A stretch of DNA of 64,000 nucleotides from Pachyseris speciosa (GCA_016490735.1 JAEMWC010000395.1:91001-155000); one strand, 5' to 3'; positions 1 to 11,297 are shown, counted from the first letter of the stretch. A program made the numbers and translations. The notes: a model not told the origin generated them from the sequence alone.

Positions 1-503
1 AATGCAAAATTTTCACTTTGAAGTGCTTTTAGTAAGGATTTAACATATTCAAAGGCTTGGTTGCTACTTTCAAGGCCTGGTTGCATCATTATGCCAGGCT
101 GCTAAGGCTTGCCAGTTGTATCCTAAAGATGGAGAGTTCGATTGAAATAAGACATTTTGAGTGCTTTTGAGCATTATTTGTTGTTTATTGCTTGTAAAGT
201 TGTAATTGATGCAATGAAATGTTGTGTTTCTGACTTATGAAGGTATTTTTTTGTCTGAAGGCAGTGAAAGGATGGAAAAAGGCATCAAATATAACCAAGA
301 TCAGTCGAGCATAATGCTACTTCTCGAGCTTAATTTTAGGCATAATGCTGTTGTTTTGAGGGTGACGCTCAAAAGCATAATGCTCAAATTTTTGAGCATA
401 ATGTATCTAACCCTAGCTAACGCCACTCGTAGGATTTGGAAAATAAAGTTTTCCGAAAATTGAGGCCGAATGCATGAGGAAATTAAGAAATTCTTTATTA
501 TAA

Positions 504-696
504 TTAACAAATAAAAAAGCCTTAACCGTGCTTTGTTCTGTTATAAGGCACGCAAGGAAGTGACGAGAGCACTCAAGAAGTAGTTAAAAGCACTCGCCTA
601 CGGCTCGTGCTTCTTTCTACTTCTTTCGTGCTCTCGTCACTTCCTTGCGTGCCTTATAACAGAACAAAGCACGGTTAAGGCTTTTTTATTTGTTAA
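504..696. repeat. Palindromic MITE-like element, ~190 bp
   Basis: Two nearly perfect inverted arms of about 68 bp (504-572 and 628-696) flank a spacer of about 55 bp. The ends read TTAACAAATAAAAAAGCC and its complement. The element has no coding capacity. A fold-back or MITE insertion is the simplest reading; no clear target duplication is visible. The spacer core CGCCTACGGCTCGTG resembles the loop of the hairpin at 61985-62065. Confidence 0.75.
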
Positions 697-888
697 ATAT
701 GAATAACTTACATAAACAGAAAAGATGGATAGTGTTACACTGCTCACAAGTAGCAATTAGTTTCTTTAATTATTTTGAGCGGTTAAAAGGTACTGCTTGT
801 AATGTTTCTTAAAGGAATTGTAAGGTAACTTTTTTAGGCTGATAGAAACTGACTCCCAGATTTTTGATGCAGAGAACTGAAATAGCAA

Positions 889-1102
889 TAAATATTATTA
901 AAATTATTATTATTATTATTATTATTATGCAGTAAAACTATCTGTATGCACAGTGTTATAAAGCGACACAGGGCGCAAAGCGTAACCTGTGCGCACAAGC
1001 GAAACTTAAAAGGAATAACCATAAATAAATAAAAAATAAAAAATATATATATATATATAAAAAATAAAAAATAAAATATATATCTATATATATATATCTA
1101 CA
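889..1102. repeat. ATT microsatellite followed by A/T-only low-complexity DNA
   Basis: An (ATT)n run occupies about 891-928. TAAA and TA dinucleotide-rich sequence occupies 1021-1102. These tracts flank the 3' side of the minus-strand LINE at 1140-3470, whose 5' side abuts another TTA tract. Confidence 0.8.
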
Positions 1103-1188
1103 TGGCTAAAAACTATAAACTAGGCATATAAATGTTTGTAGTGTCTCTCGTTCTTCGTGGCTGATAGTCAGGCTTTGATCTTAGGTCT

Positions 1189-3469
1189 TCATATCATAAC
1201 CTTGAAAGTTCTCGCTATATTTAGGGATGACGACAAGACTGCCTTTTGCATGGCCTCTAAAACGTGATTCGCCTTACGTCCAACCAGTGACTGAATTGAG
1301 GTTTCGGTTTCTCTCGACCAGCCTCCCAACACGTCCATGATAATGTTATGTTGAATCACCTCGTAACCTCTATACTGCTGCTTCAATTCCCACCTTAACG
1401 GGCCATACTTCATCGTCAACTCCTCGCTCTTTTTCTCTCGGTTACTAATCCAAGGGCAGCTCATCTCTAAGGTCAGCACTTTCTTGTTTGCATGATCCAC
1501 AATCCTCGCGTCTACACGGTTGGCTCGAACCTCCTGGTGGTCCGCATACACGGGTACATCCCACCATGCTTCCACTTGTTCTGACCAGTACTCCGGCTTG
1601 GGCATTACTGGCGAGTACCACGGTGGTACTTCCTCGAGAAGACCCTGGTCATGTAAGATCTCATAAAACAGGACCTTTAGAGCCATGTTGTGTCTGAATA
1701 AATACTTGGTCTGAGCCAACGCAGTGCACCCGGACAGGATATGAGAGACACTCTCTTGGGCGTGGCCACATATTCTACACTTCACATCCCCAGAGCAACT
1801 TGTGTGAGTCTTTTTGCTAGTGTAGAGCTTTGTTGGCAAAAGTTGCTCGTACAGTTCAAACGCACCGGCAATAGTATACGTGGGACATGATCTCCATGTT
1901 CTCAGCCAGCTGAAACATCCGTTCGTGCACAGCTGTTCATCGTCCTTTCTCTCTCTCAATAGCTTCCCCTGCCATTCTAGGCCACGTACGTCCCTCTCAT
2001 ACTTCTCCTCCACACATTCTTTCAGCACTCCCTTCACACGTTGCGGTGGGATGGCCTCTCCACTGGTCATAACACATACAGGTTCCGGGTGTTTAAGATG
2101 AAGGTCAACACCCAACTCCGCCGCAAACTTTGCCGCATCTTTCACTATTGATTTATGGCCGGATGACTCGGCTCTTTCGTCAAACTCTCTCACCATTTTC
2201 ATCACCGGGTCTTGGTTCTCATACATTCGAATCGCTGCTTTGACCTTGGTCACTTTATACTCCATCTCCACCGCACGTAGACCTCTTCCGCCTTGTTCCC
2301 TCGGGAGGTACAAGAGAGCCGTAGAACCACCTGGGTGTTTCCCGCCATTTTCCACTATGATCTTGCGCACTTCCCTGTCCAAGATCTTCAACTCTGTTAT
2401 CGGCCAGTGTTGAGTCCACATTAAGTAACCCAACACCGGCAAGGCAAACTGGTTAGATGCCGCCACCCGGTTAAAGTCTGAGAGGGGACTGGACCAGATG
2501 ATCGACAGTCGACGCAGGTACTCCCTTGCTGCACATTCAAGTACCATTTTCTCTTCCTGGACTAAGCTCTCAAGAACACCAAGAAACTTATACTGTTTTC
2601 CTTCTTCAAGTGATGGTAATCTTCCTCCAGCTATATCTCCTCCTAAATTCTCCTGGGAGTGGATCCCTCTCCTTATATGGACCACAGCACATTTCCTTGG
2701 ATTCCACTGTAGTCCGATGTCTTCCATAGCCACTTGCGTTGATTCTAGCACTCGGTTCAACTTGGTCTCGTTAGCTGCGAATACTTTAAGATCGTCAATA
2801 TACAGCAAATCAGTCACTGTGGCACTGATTGGTTTAGATAACTTGTATCCCTCGGAGGCACTTATCTTCCAGGCCACGGGATTCAAGCAGATCGTGAAAA
2901 GCCTCGGGCAGAGCGCATCTCCCTGTGGTAATCCTTTCTTAAACATAATAGGATCAGACACTTCCCACCCATGCCGCGTGTTGGCGATGATTCTCGTCTT
3001 CCAGCTCTTACACAACTTACTTATCACCTTACACATCCACTTTGGAAACCTATGCAGCACCATCATCTCACCTAACCACCCATGATCTACCGAATCATAT
3101 GCCTTCTTCACATCTACCCATGCCATACTCAGGTTACGCCTTCTTCTCTGACAATCCAACGTCACCACCCTATCAATCAACAAATTATCTACCGTTCCAC
3201 TACACCCCTTTTTTGCACCTCTCTGCGATCCTTCCATCAGCCCATGCTCTTCCAGATGTTGATCCATGGGACCGAGAACACACGAAGTAAACCACTTATA
3301 AGCCGTGTTTAAACAAGTGATTGGTCTCTGATTGTCGCTGGTGAATTCCCCCGGTTTGGGTATCAAAGATGTTTTTCCTTCAGCAAACCAGGATGGGTAG
3401 TCATCATCACTTCTCGAGATCGCTTCAAACGACCGGGCAATGCCTTCGTGTAGCACTTGAGCACGCTTA

Positions 3470-3470
<1 letters not shown>
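1189..3470 (-). mobile_element. 5'-truncated non-LTR retrotransposon ORF (reverse transcriptase plus restriction-like endonuclease)
   Basis: The frame stays open from the TTA tract at 3467-3543 to a stop at 1189. Reading from 3594, RT fingers lie near residues 70-105 (SLIPKPGEFTSDNQRPIT). Motif A is DVKKAYDSVD near 160, motif B is GLPQGDALCP, and motif C is YIDD near 265. A CCHC finger near 600 has C-X2-C-X7-H-X4-C spacing (CRICG...HILSGC). A restriction-like endonuclease signature follows near 690 (RVDARIVDHANKKVLTLEMS). RT followed by CCHC and a C-terminal RLE is the architecture of the R2/R4/Dong group. The N-terminus is missing, and the frame runs straight into the microsatellite, so the element is 5'-truncated. 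The catalytic motifs look intact, so the insertion may be young. The 3' UTR probably reaches about 1140. Confidence 0.88.

Positions 3471-3543
<73 letters not shown>
3467..3543. repeat. (TTA)n microsatellite
   Basis: About 25 uninterrupted TTA units lie at the 5' end of the minus-strand LINE. They read as poly-Ile in its frame. The tract probably represents the insertion target. Confidence 0.95.
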
Positions 3544-3544
<1 letters not shown>

Positions 3545-3548
3545 GTGC

Positions 3549-3640
3549 TTTTCAATTGAGTGGGTTCCAGCAGCTCAGTGGTTAGAGCATCCAACCAGTG
3601 TTACAGAGGTCGCAGCTTCGATCCCTGCCTGGAACTCTTT
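3549..3640 (+). mobile_element. tRNA-derived SINE head (partial)
   Basis: An A-box-like AGCTCAGTGGTTAGAGC and a B-box-like GGTCGCAGCTTCGATCCC are spaced as in a tRNA gene, but no cloverleaf acceptor stem closes. The preceding GTGCTTTTCAATTGAGTG matches the end of the CCAAT-rich MITE family found in the TBC1D9 introns. This is a composite of repeat remnants. Nothing further is recognised from 3641 to 4240. Confidence 0.55.
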
Positions 3641-4241
3641 CTTTTCAGTTGTCCTTTAACCCGTACCCTGGGTGCCAGAGGTTTTATTTTTCTTTAGCAA
3701 GGAGCAGAAGTCGATGGTGACAGATTTTGATCACCAAAATTCGCTTTAAACAAAACCATACATACAGAAACATGCATTCATACTTTTTTAACACTCGGTA
3801 AGCTGGCACTCCCAACCAGTTTTTCCTCGCCTACTGCCTTTCAACTTTTTGTTCGCAAATTAATGAGCAATCACCTGTAGCGGGTATATGAAATCAATTA
3901 CCCCTGCACGTGGACACTAGTCCCTGCGTGCCCATGCCACTCATAATTTATTTTATTTTATTTTTGTACAACTGTTTGTGTATTGAATTTTTACCGTGTT
4001 AAAACAAAGATTTTGAGACTATTTATTTTGTTTTTCTTCTTACTTTATTTTATTATTATGTTCTTTTTTAACCTACAGTAATATTGTAGGTCTTAATCTA
4101 GGGGCGGTGCCTCGCATGGGCCGTTCGTCCAGTTGCACCTACCCCTTTTGGGTCTTGCTTCAATCTTTTCTTTTCTTTATGTGTTGTATTATAAATTGAT
4201 ATGATATATTACAAGAGGAGTACCCAATAAAGCTGTAATAA

Positions 4242-4409
4242 GTGTGAATGAGATATGAAATGAATCATATACGAACTGCGGAAATGAAATCAATTGAAGA
4301 ATGATCCTCGCAGTTGTGGACGCAATTTATGCAATTGCGAAAAGAAGCCTGAAAAAATTCAGGAATTCAACGGGGTTTGAACCCGTCACCTCGCGATTAC
4401 CGTTGCGAT

Positions 4410-4450
<41 letters not shown>

Positions 4451-4937
4451 AGGTCAATGCTGGGTTCATATGTTCCCGTGAAAGAAATGAGTGTGAATGA
4501 GATATGAAATGAATCATATATGAACTGCGGAAATGAAATCAAATGAAGAATGATCCTCGCAGTTGTGAACGCAATTTATGCAATTGCGAAAAGTAACCTG
4601 AAAAAAAATTCAGGACTTCAACGGGGTTTGAACCCGTCACCTCGCGATTACCGTTGCGATGCTCTAACCAACTGAGCTATGAAGCCAATGACGTTGGGAG
4701 CAGGTCAATTCTTGGTTCATATGTTCCCGTGAAAGAAATGAGTGTGAATGAGATATGAAATGAATCATATATGAACTGCGGAAATGAAATCAAATGAAGA
4801 ATGATCCTCGCAGTTGTGAACGCAATTTATGCAATTGCGAAAATAAGCCTGAAAAAAATTCAGGACGTCAACGGGGTTTAAGCCGTGACCTCGCGATTAC
4901 CGTTGCGATGCTCTAACCAACTGAGATATGAAGCCAC
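4242..4937 (-). repeat. Tandem array of three tRNA-Thr-like repeat units (~250 bp period)
   Basis: Unit starts (GTGTGAATGAGATATGAAA) fall at 4242, 4491 and 4742. Each unit carries a tRNA-like segment on the minus strand (4368-4435, 4620-4686, 4868-4935) with A and B boxes. It also carries the imperfect hairpin GCCTGAAAAA...TTCAGG. D and T arms pair, but the anticodon stem does not, so these are SINE-like or tRNA-derived repeats rather than working tRNA genes. The third unit is truncated by the hammerhead repeat that follows. Confidence 0.75.
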
Positions 4938-4944
4938 TGAAAAC

Positions 4945-5303
4945 GTAAAGCTTGTGGGATGTGACTGGAGTGACAAGGATACTTCACAAATTAATGTGAT
5001 CAAGTAAGCTGAAGCCACTCAAAAGGCACTAAGGCCACAAGGTAGCGGGCATCACCCCGGCTTAAATCTACCAAAGCAAAGATTGAGCCCAAGTATTAGC
5101 AGCCATGGACAGCTGTTTCGGCCTTGTTAGGCCTCATCAGCATGGCATAGCTAATGCCAAGGCTCAAGTACCCACATATCAATAAAACAAGCAATGAAAA
5201 GGTAAAGCTTGTGGGATGTGGCTGGAGTGACAAGGATACTTCACAAATTAATGTGATCAAGTAAGCTGAAGCCACTCAAAAGGCGCTAAGGCCACAAAGT
5301 AGG
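4945..5303 (-). mobile_element. Retrozyme-like 257-bp tandem repeat (about 1.4 copies) carrying a hammerhead ribozyme
   Basis: Sequence 4945-5044 recurs with few differences at 5202-5303, giving a monomer of 257 bp. One complete hammerhead motif lies in the full monomer. The block interrupts the tRNA-like array, as expected for an insertion. Known metazoan retrozymes are short non-coding retroelements with hammerhead motifs in tandem monomers, which are processed to circles and mobilised by other retroelements. Assignment to that class is inference from monomer size, tandem layout and ribozyme. No protein is encoded. Confidence 0.75.
5096..5154 (-). ncRNA. Type I hammerhead self-cleaving ribozyme
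   Basis: Read on the minus strand, every core element is present. Stem I 5' strand is TTAGC-TAT-GCCATG. The core CTGATGA follows. Stem II is GGCC-TAACAA-GGCC. Then come GAAA, a 2-bp stem III closed by AGCT, the cleavage triplet GTC, and the stem I 3' strand CATGGC-T-GCTAA. Stem I pairs 6+5 bp around an asymmetric internal loop, typical of natural type I hammerheads. Predicted cleavage is 3' of the C at position 5108. The very short stem III suggests activity mainly as a dimer, as in satellite-type hammerheads. Pairing was checked by eye. Confidence 0.9.
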
Positions 5304-5307
5304 TAAT

Positions 5308-5412
5308 CCTCGCAGTTGTGAACGCATTTTATGTAATTGCGAAAAGAAGCCTGAAAAAAATTCAGGTCTTCAACGGGGTTTGAACCCGTGACCTCGCGAT
5401 TACCGGTGCGAT

Positions 5413-5453
<41 letters not shown>

Positions 5454-5611
5454 AGGTCAATTGTGGGTTCATATGTTCCCGTGAAAGAAATGAGTGTGAG
5501 TGCGAGGATCATTCTTCATTTGATTTCATTTCCGCAGTTCATATATGATTCATTTCATATATCATTCACACTCATTTCTTTCACGGGAACATATGAACCC
5601 ACAATTGACCT

Positions 5612-5652
<41 letters not shown>

Positions 5653-5790
5653 ATTGCACCGGTAATCGCGAGGTCACGGGTTCAAACCCCGTTGAAGCCC
5701 TGCATTTATTTCAGGCCACAACTGCGAGGATCATTCTTCATTTGATTTCATTTACGCAATTCATATATGATTCATTCCATATATCATTCA
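5308..5790. repeat. Head-to-head pair of tRNA-Thr-like repeat units
   Basis: A minus-strand unit (tRNA-like 5370-5438) and a plus-strand unit (tRNA-like 5627-5697) meet in an inverted repeat around 5500-5580. The plus copy has a perfect 7-bp acceptor stem (GGCTTCA/TGAAGCC), a paired D arm and a T arm with TTCAAAC. If the loop is placed by spacing, the anticodon reads GGT (Thr). However, position 33 is C and the anticodon stem is mispaired, so a functional tRNA is unlikely. A TTA/TTTA-rich tract follows at 5788-5840. Confidence 0.7.
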
Positions 5791-5840
5791 CACATTATTA
5801 TTATTATTTATTTAATTATTTATTTATTTATTTATTTGTT

Positions 5841-7900
5841 ATTTAATTTTTTGGGGATAGCCCATAGGGTAGCCCTAGCCCATGGGCCTTGGCCCAGGTT
5901 TTGTCCACACCCGAATTTTCGCCAGTAAGAGCTATTTTGCGAAAATAATCCTCGTTCATCCGGCTTATTTCCCCGAGCATCGCTAATTTTTGTGTCGTCG
6001 TGGTTTTTTTAACATCATCTCTCTTCATTTGCGTCAATATTTTCCACAACAGTCGTCGTAGCGGTGAGGAAAAGACTTTGTAGGCGGCTGGTGTTGTTGT
6101 TAAACTTCGAGTAACGCGAAAATATTTGCTTGCGGGGTCTTGTTAAAATCCGTTTAGTTGGGGGTCAACCTAAAAGTAATTCTTCACAAACTTGTTGGAA
6201 TATTGTCTTCCATTGTCAGGCTGTTGTCTACTTGAATTTGTTTTGTAATTATCCTGGCAAAACGTGACTTTTGTCCCGTTACTTTGTTGATACAATCATA
6301 TGGTCGCTGCCAAATGACCTCTGATCTCGAAGTTGACAGCGCTGTACAGTTAACCCGAAGGAAGATGCCCGTCTCAGACTTTTCTTAGCTAATATTTTAA
6401 AGCAAAGAAAAGGGATGATCTGATACCTCCGAACATGAATCTGTCGTAGCGATATGCCAGATTTCAACTGATGTCCGACCTTGGCGAATATTTTAATCAT
6501 GCGGTTCTAAATTACCGGACTCGAGCGCGGTTTTGTATCCGATAAATAAGCGCTAGCATCCATCGAGTCGAACGCTTTTTATTTCTCTTCCCAGCAATTT
6601 CTATAATGATAAGGTAAGCCTTATGGAGCACAAAAATTAAAATATATGGACTACTAGGAGTATTCAAGGCGACGTAACTTATTTAATTATTGGCATCCTT
6701 TACCGCGTAGCTTTTAGTTAGCCATACCGGCTAGTAAATGCAAGCGAAACGATCGACTTCCCTCGCTTCCTCAGTCACTGAAAGTTTTACACTGATGAAC
6801 TTAACATATTTGCAGCATTTTTGGAGGAACTGATTTGTATCGTAGGCACCAAAAGATTGAAATAAATCACAGCAATATAGGAAAATAAATCGATTATGTG
6901 TCACGCCACTGGAACTCAGTGGGGGAATCTGGTAAACCAATCAGATCGCAAGAATGAACAATAGAGACGGTTAAAAACAATAATAAACGTGCGCAAGGCC
7001 TCTTGGATGGACATGGGTCTTTAAGTAGTGTGATCAGTCACATATTTAATGATTTAATTTTCTTGCCATTTTCTGGTATAAACGAGTCACCGCTGAAACT
7101 GAAGCTTCGTTTCAGATAGTTAGAGCGCAGCTTGAGCAATGTTAATTTCCGATAAAAATTACGGAAATTATAGTCTGTGCTTCATGCAGACAATGCAACG
7201 TTATTGTTTACCCATAGCCTGGGTAGCTGGCGGTATTGTAGGCGCACGGAGTAAAGAGCCGCTAAAAGCGAGCGGGAAGCCGCGAGGAGAATGGGGAGGA
7301 GGCGTTTGAAATACCGCCTGCACGAAAACTGTGGGTTTTTGAATAGTCCGCACACCAGTGTGCGAGAAAAACGGATTGGTGGAAAGAGGTAGACGTATCA
7401 ATCAAATGTTAGACGATCCCTCGCATACTTCCCAAGGGACACTTTGCTTTGCATATCATTTATACTGGCGGCTTCCATCGAGGACAGTTTTATTATAGCG
7501 TTTTTTAGGAGCACATCTTATCGAACGAGGATACCCAGAAACTTTGATTACGACAACACTCTCAGAAATCAAATTTGAAGACAGAAAACTTGCCCTTCAA
7601 CAGAAATGGTAAGACAATAAGCGAATCTTGCTTTTCGCCACACAATACCGTCCAAAGGATCCTAATCCAAAACAAATACTAATGCAAAAGTGGCATTTAA
7701 TCCAACAACAATCTCAACTTTTTGCGAAATATGTAAAGAACCCCGGCCGTTCGTTTCGTATAAAAGGGGCAGATCCCTAAAACATATACACTGTATACTC
7801 ATTCGAACAAAACTCTAACCTGGCTATCGGAGTTGTGTAGGCCTGTCACACCCATTGTTATGACGTTGGTTTAATTGGGATCAGTTGAGGTGATAAAAGT
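5841..7900. other. Intergenic DNA with no recognised feature
   Basis: Only short frames are present, none with a recognisable domain or splice context. A TATA-like sequence near 7757 has no coding sequence downstream. I see no RNA gene or terminal-repeat element here. Confidence 0.5.
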
Positions 7901-7919
7901 GGGCGGCCATTAAAAAATC

Positions 7920-8100
7920 CCTGGTTCCGGGGGGGGGGGTACTAGAAAAATATTTTGATGAAAGGCCCTTTTAAATACCTAAATGACAGATTTCCCTACC
8001 CTTTCATATACTTCGACTCGTGAAATCCCTACCCTTTCATATACCTGAAGCGTGAAAAAGGCACCCCTTTCGGGCGGAGCCTCCCCGTATAGGTCGTTAT
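7920..8100. repeat. Dispersed-repeat-like segment with poly-G run
   Basis: A run of ten or more G at about 7929-7940 is followed by the twice-repeated phrase CCCTACCCTTTCATATAC (about 7995 and 8030). The segment has no coding potential and appears to be a degraded non-autonomous repeat. Confidence 0.45.
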
Positions 8101-8116
8101 AGGGAGTTTTCGTTCG

Positions 8117-8575
8117 AAAACGCATACTTTTTTTTATCCGTTTTCGCCTTCGGTCCACACTAAAACGATCAAAAACGAAGGTTTTCGAAAACGCTCTTCA
8201 GGCGGAGTGGAGGTTTTTGAAAACGGAGTAGTGTGAACGGGCAAAAACGAAGGTCTTCGAAAACGTAGGTTTTTGAAAACGCATCGGTGTCTATCAGTGT
8301 CCATACTTATGCGCGTTTCTTATGGAAAAGTTTATTTTTTTATCCGTTTTCGCCTTCCGTTCACACTAACACGATCGAAAACGGAGGTTTTCGAAAACGC
8401 TCTCCAGAGGGCCTTAGTGTGGACACCGATGCGTTTTCGAAAACCTCCGTTTTCACCCGTCCACACTACTCCGTTTTCAAACACCTCTACTCTGGAGAGC
8501 GTTGTCGAAAACCTCCGATTTTGATCGTTTTAGTGTGGACGGAAGGCGAAAACAGACAAAAAAGTATGCGTCTGC
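8117..8575. repeat. Palindromic MITE-like element with GTTTTCGAAAAC motifs
   Basis: The outer ends are inverted: ACGCATACTTTTTTTTATCC on the left, and its near complement ending AAAAAAGTATGCGTC on the right. Internal GGTTTTCGAAAACG motifs recur at least six times in both orientations, as does GTGTGGAC/GTCCACAC. The layout suggests two nested copies of a terminal-inverted-repeat element. No protein is encoded. Confidence 0.65.
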
Positions 8576-9199
8576 GTAGGAGGCTATCGTTACCGCCGCT
8601 GTCGCCTCTTCTCGCCTTTCTTGTCTGCGGAAACTTTAATTTAGTGAGGACTCAGTCAAGGAAAAATTCTGTAAAGCAGGGGAAAGAACAACTGCGCCTC
8701 AGTACTGCTTGGGTGATCTTTATTTAGATTGACACTTTTACGCCAGTTTGCCGTTGAGAATTCTTGAATTGCGTGCTGCAAATCTTGGACTGAAAAGACT
8801 GGGGCCGAGAATGGTATATTAGACATATTACAGCGTGTTTCATAATGTTTCTTCGAAAGTCCCGGACAGAAGAAGCAACACTCAATTGCTCCTTGTGCAT
8901 TTACGAGCCCATTATAGAGCCTGTTATAATGGGCTCCTGACAACATATAGCCTGCGCAAAAAATTCTTAGCAGGAGCTGTCTACGGGTCGCCTTTTCTTC
9001 GAGAAAGGAAGTTAATTAGGGCTGGAGATCTCCTGAAGTGAACTGAATAACGATAGGATATAGAAAATGTATATTTCAAGTAGTATAAAGACTGTGATAA
9101 ATCCACTACTTTCAGTTTGGTTTAGTATAAATCTACTAGTGTTCTATCAACGAATGCCGTTCTCCCGTTGGCTACGCTACTCGCTATCTATTTAACAAT

Positions 9200-10480
9200 T
9201 AGATTATGAGCTCGAGATTTCTATCGCGTCAGTGATAGCTGATGAGGGCGCAGCCCAAATCAGCTATCACGCATAGAAATCGAGAGCGAATAATCTAATT
9301 GTTTTAGTATAAATCTACTAGACGTTCAAAACTAAACAAGTAAATTATTTAAATCCTTCTCGCATACACTTCGAAAACGCGAAGAAGCGGCAGCCATTTT
9401 ATTGACAACCGCTACTCACTATCATCACAGAATAGGTAGCGAGTAGCTTAGCCAATCAGGGAACGGCATTCGTGATGGAACGCTAGGATATTTATACCAA
9501 TCTATTAAGCCTAGTTCACACATGCGACGCAAATGCAAGTGCAAATGCAAGGAAATACACGTGTGAACTACCGTAACGCAAATGCAAATGCAAGCGCAAG
9601 CGCCGACGCAAGATATGGAAAAATTTTCATTTTCTTGCGCTTGCATTTGCGCTTGCGATTGTATTTCACATGTGTGAACCGGGGCAACGCAAACGCAAAT
9701 GCAAACGCAAGATAACAAAACACTTGTTCCATGCCTCCACGGTTGGAGTTGAACCCAAGATGGCGTCTTCCACGGGTGCGGGTTCGGTTGGGGATTTCTC
9801 ACTGATTTTTAAATCCGTTTAAAGCAACAAACCCATAAAATGAACACATAAGGGACACCCCCTTTTACCCAGCGTGGTTTATTTCCCCTGCCAGTTTTAA
9901 TATCAAGGTGGCACCTTCACATAGTAGGAACTAATCCTACTATATTCTAACGATATACTTTGAACACGATAATAACGTCTGGACACGTCTTTTTCGTCTC
10001 TTTATCAGTCGGTAAGCGAAAAGCAGGAAAAGTAGTAGTATCAAAACTTCCATCTCGTCCGCTATCCAATCTCGTTCCCAGAGCCCACGTTCCCCTTATT
10101 CAGCGGAGCGGGGAAGGGGAACGTGGGCTCTGGGAACGAGATTGTCCGCTATCTTGAAAAAGACTTCGACTGCGCTTGCGTATCTCACCTTCCTTGCGTT
10201 TGCGTTCCACGTGTGAACGTCGTTTGCATTTGCGCTTGCACTTGCGTTTGCATTTGCGTCGCACGTGTGAACCAGCCCTTAGAGATAGCGAGTAGTGGTT
10301 TCCAACAAAATGGCGGCCGCTTCTTCGCGTTTTCGAAGTGTCTGCGAGGAGGATATAGATAATTTACTAACAACCAGCTATTTTAACTATTTTACTACAA
10401 ACAATTAGATTATTCTCTCTCGATTTCTATGCATGACTGCGCCCTCGTCAGCTATCACGCGATAGAAATCGCGAGCTCAC
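9200..10480. repeat. Nested fold-back region with ~130-bp inverted arms
   Basis: The arm 9287-9421 is inverted at about 10288-10415 (shared CACTTCGAAAACGCGAAGAA). Each is bordered by a hairpin based on GATTTCTATCGCG (9200-9300 and 10407-10478). Between them lie a second inverted family with GTTCACACATGCGACGC-type ends and repeated GCAAATGCAAG hexamers (9512-9715 and 10165-10275), plus a short palindrome at 10072-10142. Short frames through this region arise from the repeats. Confidence 0.6.
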
Positions 10481-10869
10481 ACTAGGATCCTGGCACACTG
10501 CAAAAATCGTCCAAAAAAACCGTTGCCTAGGCAATACTCCATTTTATTGTAATTAGACCTCATTTACAGTTTTATCTTCTAGCTTTTTTACACTTCTTTT
10601 TGTATTTTTATTCTCAAAATTTTTTCGCATCCTTTCCGTATATATTTTCGTTCGCGCGCTACGTTTTCCATTCGTTAAAGGCTATAGACTGATAGCCGAA
10701 AGCTTATGTTCTTACATATAATCTTTTTTAACCAGAGAACGTTTTTTCACTTCAATACATAATCTAATTGTTAAGTATAGTTCTACTATCTTTGGATTCT
10801 TTCCCTTTTCCCACCGTATCACCAGGCTTGCATTTTGAATTCGAATTGACAGCTTGAAACCCCAGAGTA

Positions 10870-11297
10870 CAGTAAACACCCGCATATAAGAACACACGAT
10901 TTCGGAGGTCAGGCTGATTGAGTTCTTATTTATCGGGTGCTTAGTGACAAATCAGCCTCAAAATGTTCTTAAAATGTTCTTAAAATTTTATTTAGTAATA
11001 CTATCCAAAACATGTTGCTAGTTGTATAATTAGCATATTTTAGGAAAATAAACTAGATAATTTTTGTAGAAAAAAAGTACTCAATACCAAAACAAGACAG
11101 CTTGACAGCTGATAGAGTTGTGTAGTTATCTGACAGCAAACATAAATTTACATGTTTTATAATTATGATACTTTTTCCATTTATAAGAACATGTTACAAT
11201 TTTCAGGCTGTCTTGTTCTTATAAAAATTGGGCTTTATTGGCCAAATTTCAGCCTGGTGTTCTTAATCCATTTGTTCTTATATGCGGGTGTTTACTG
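10870..11297. mobile_element. Tc1/mariner-type non-autonomous element (MITE), ~428 bp
   Basis: Terminal inverted repeats CAGTAAACACCCGCATATAA and complement bound the element. A TA dinucleotide sits on each side (10868-10869 and 11298-11299). A TA duplication and CAG-starting ends are typical of the Tc1/mariner (including pogo) superfamily. The interior is AT-rich with no transposase. Confidence 0.8.

Noticed and set aside
4368..5697. Five tRNA-Thr genes
   Set aside because: Anticodon stems do not pair, position 33 is C, and the copies are embedded in 250-bp tandem units, so they are treated as tRNA-derived repeats.
4242..5790. CRISPR-like direct-repeat array
   Set aside because: The periodic units are about 250 bp with tRNA boxes, and the window is clearly eukaryotic with spliced genes.
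9200..9300. CTGATGAGGGC...GCCC near 9238, resembling a second hammerhead
   Set aside because: The stem II-like hairpin is followed by AAATCAG, not GAAA, and there is no GTC cleavage triplet in register. The sequence is explained by the palindrome there.
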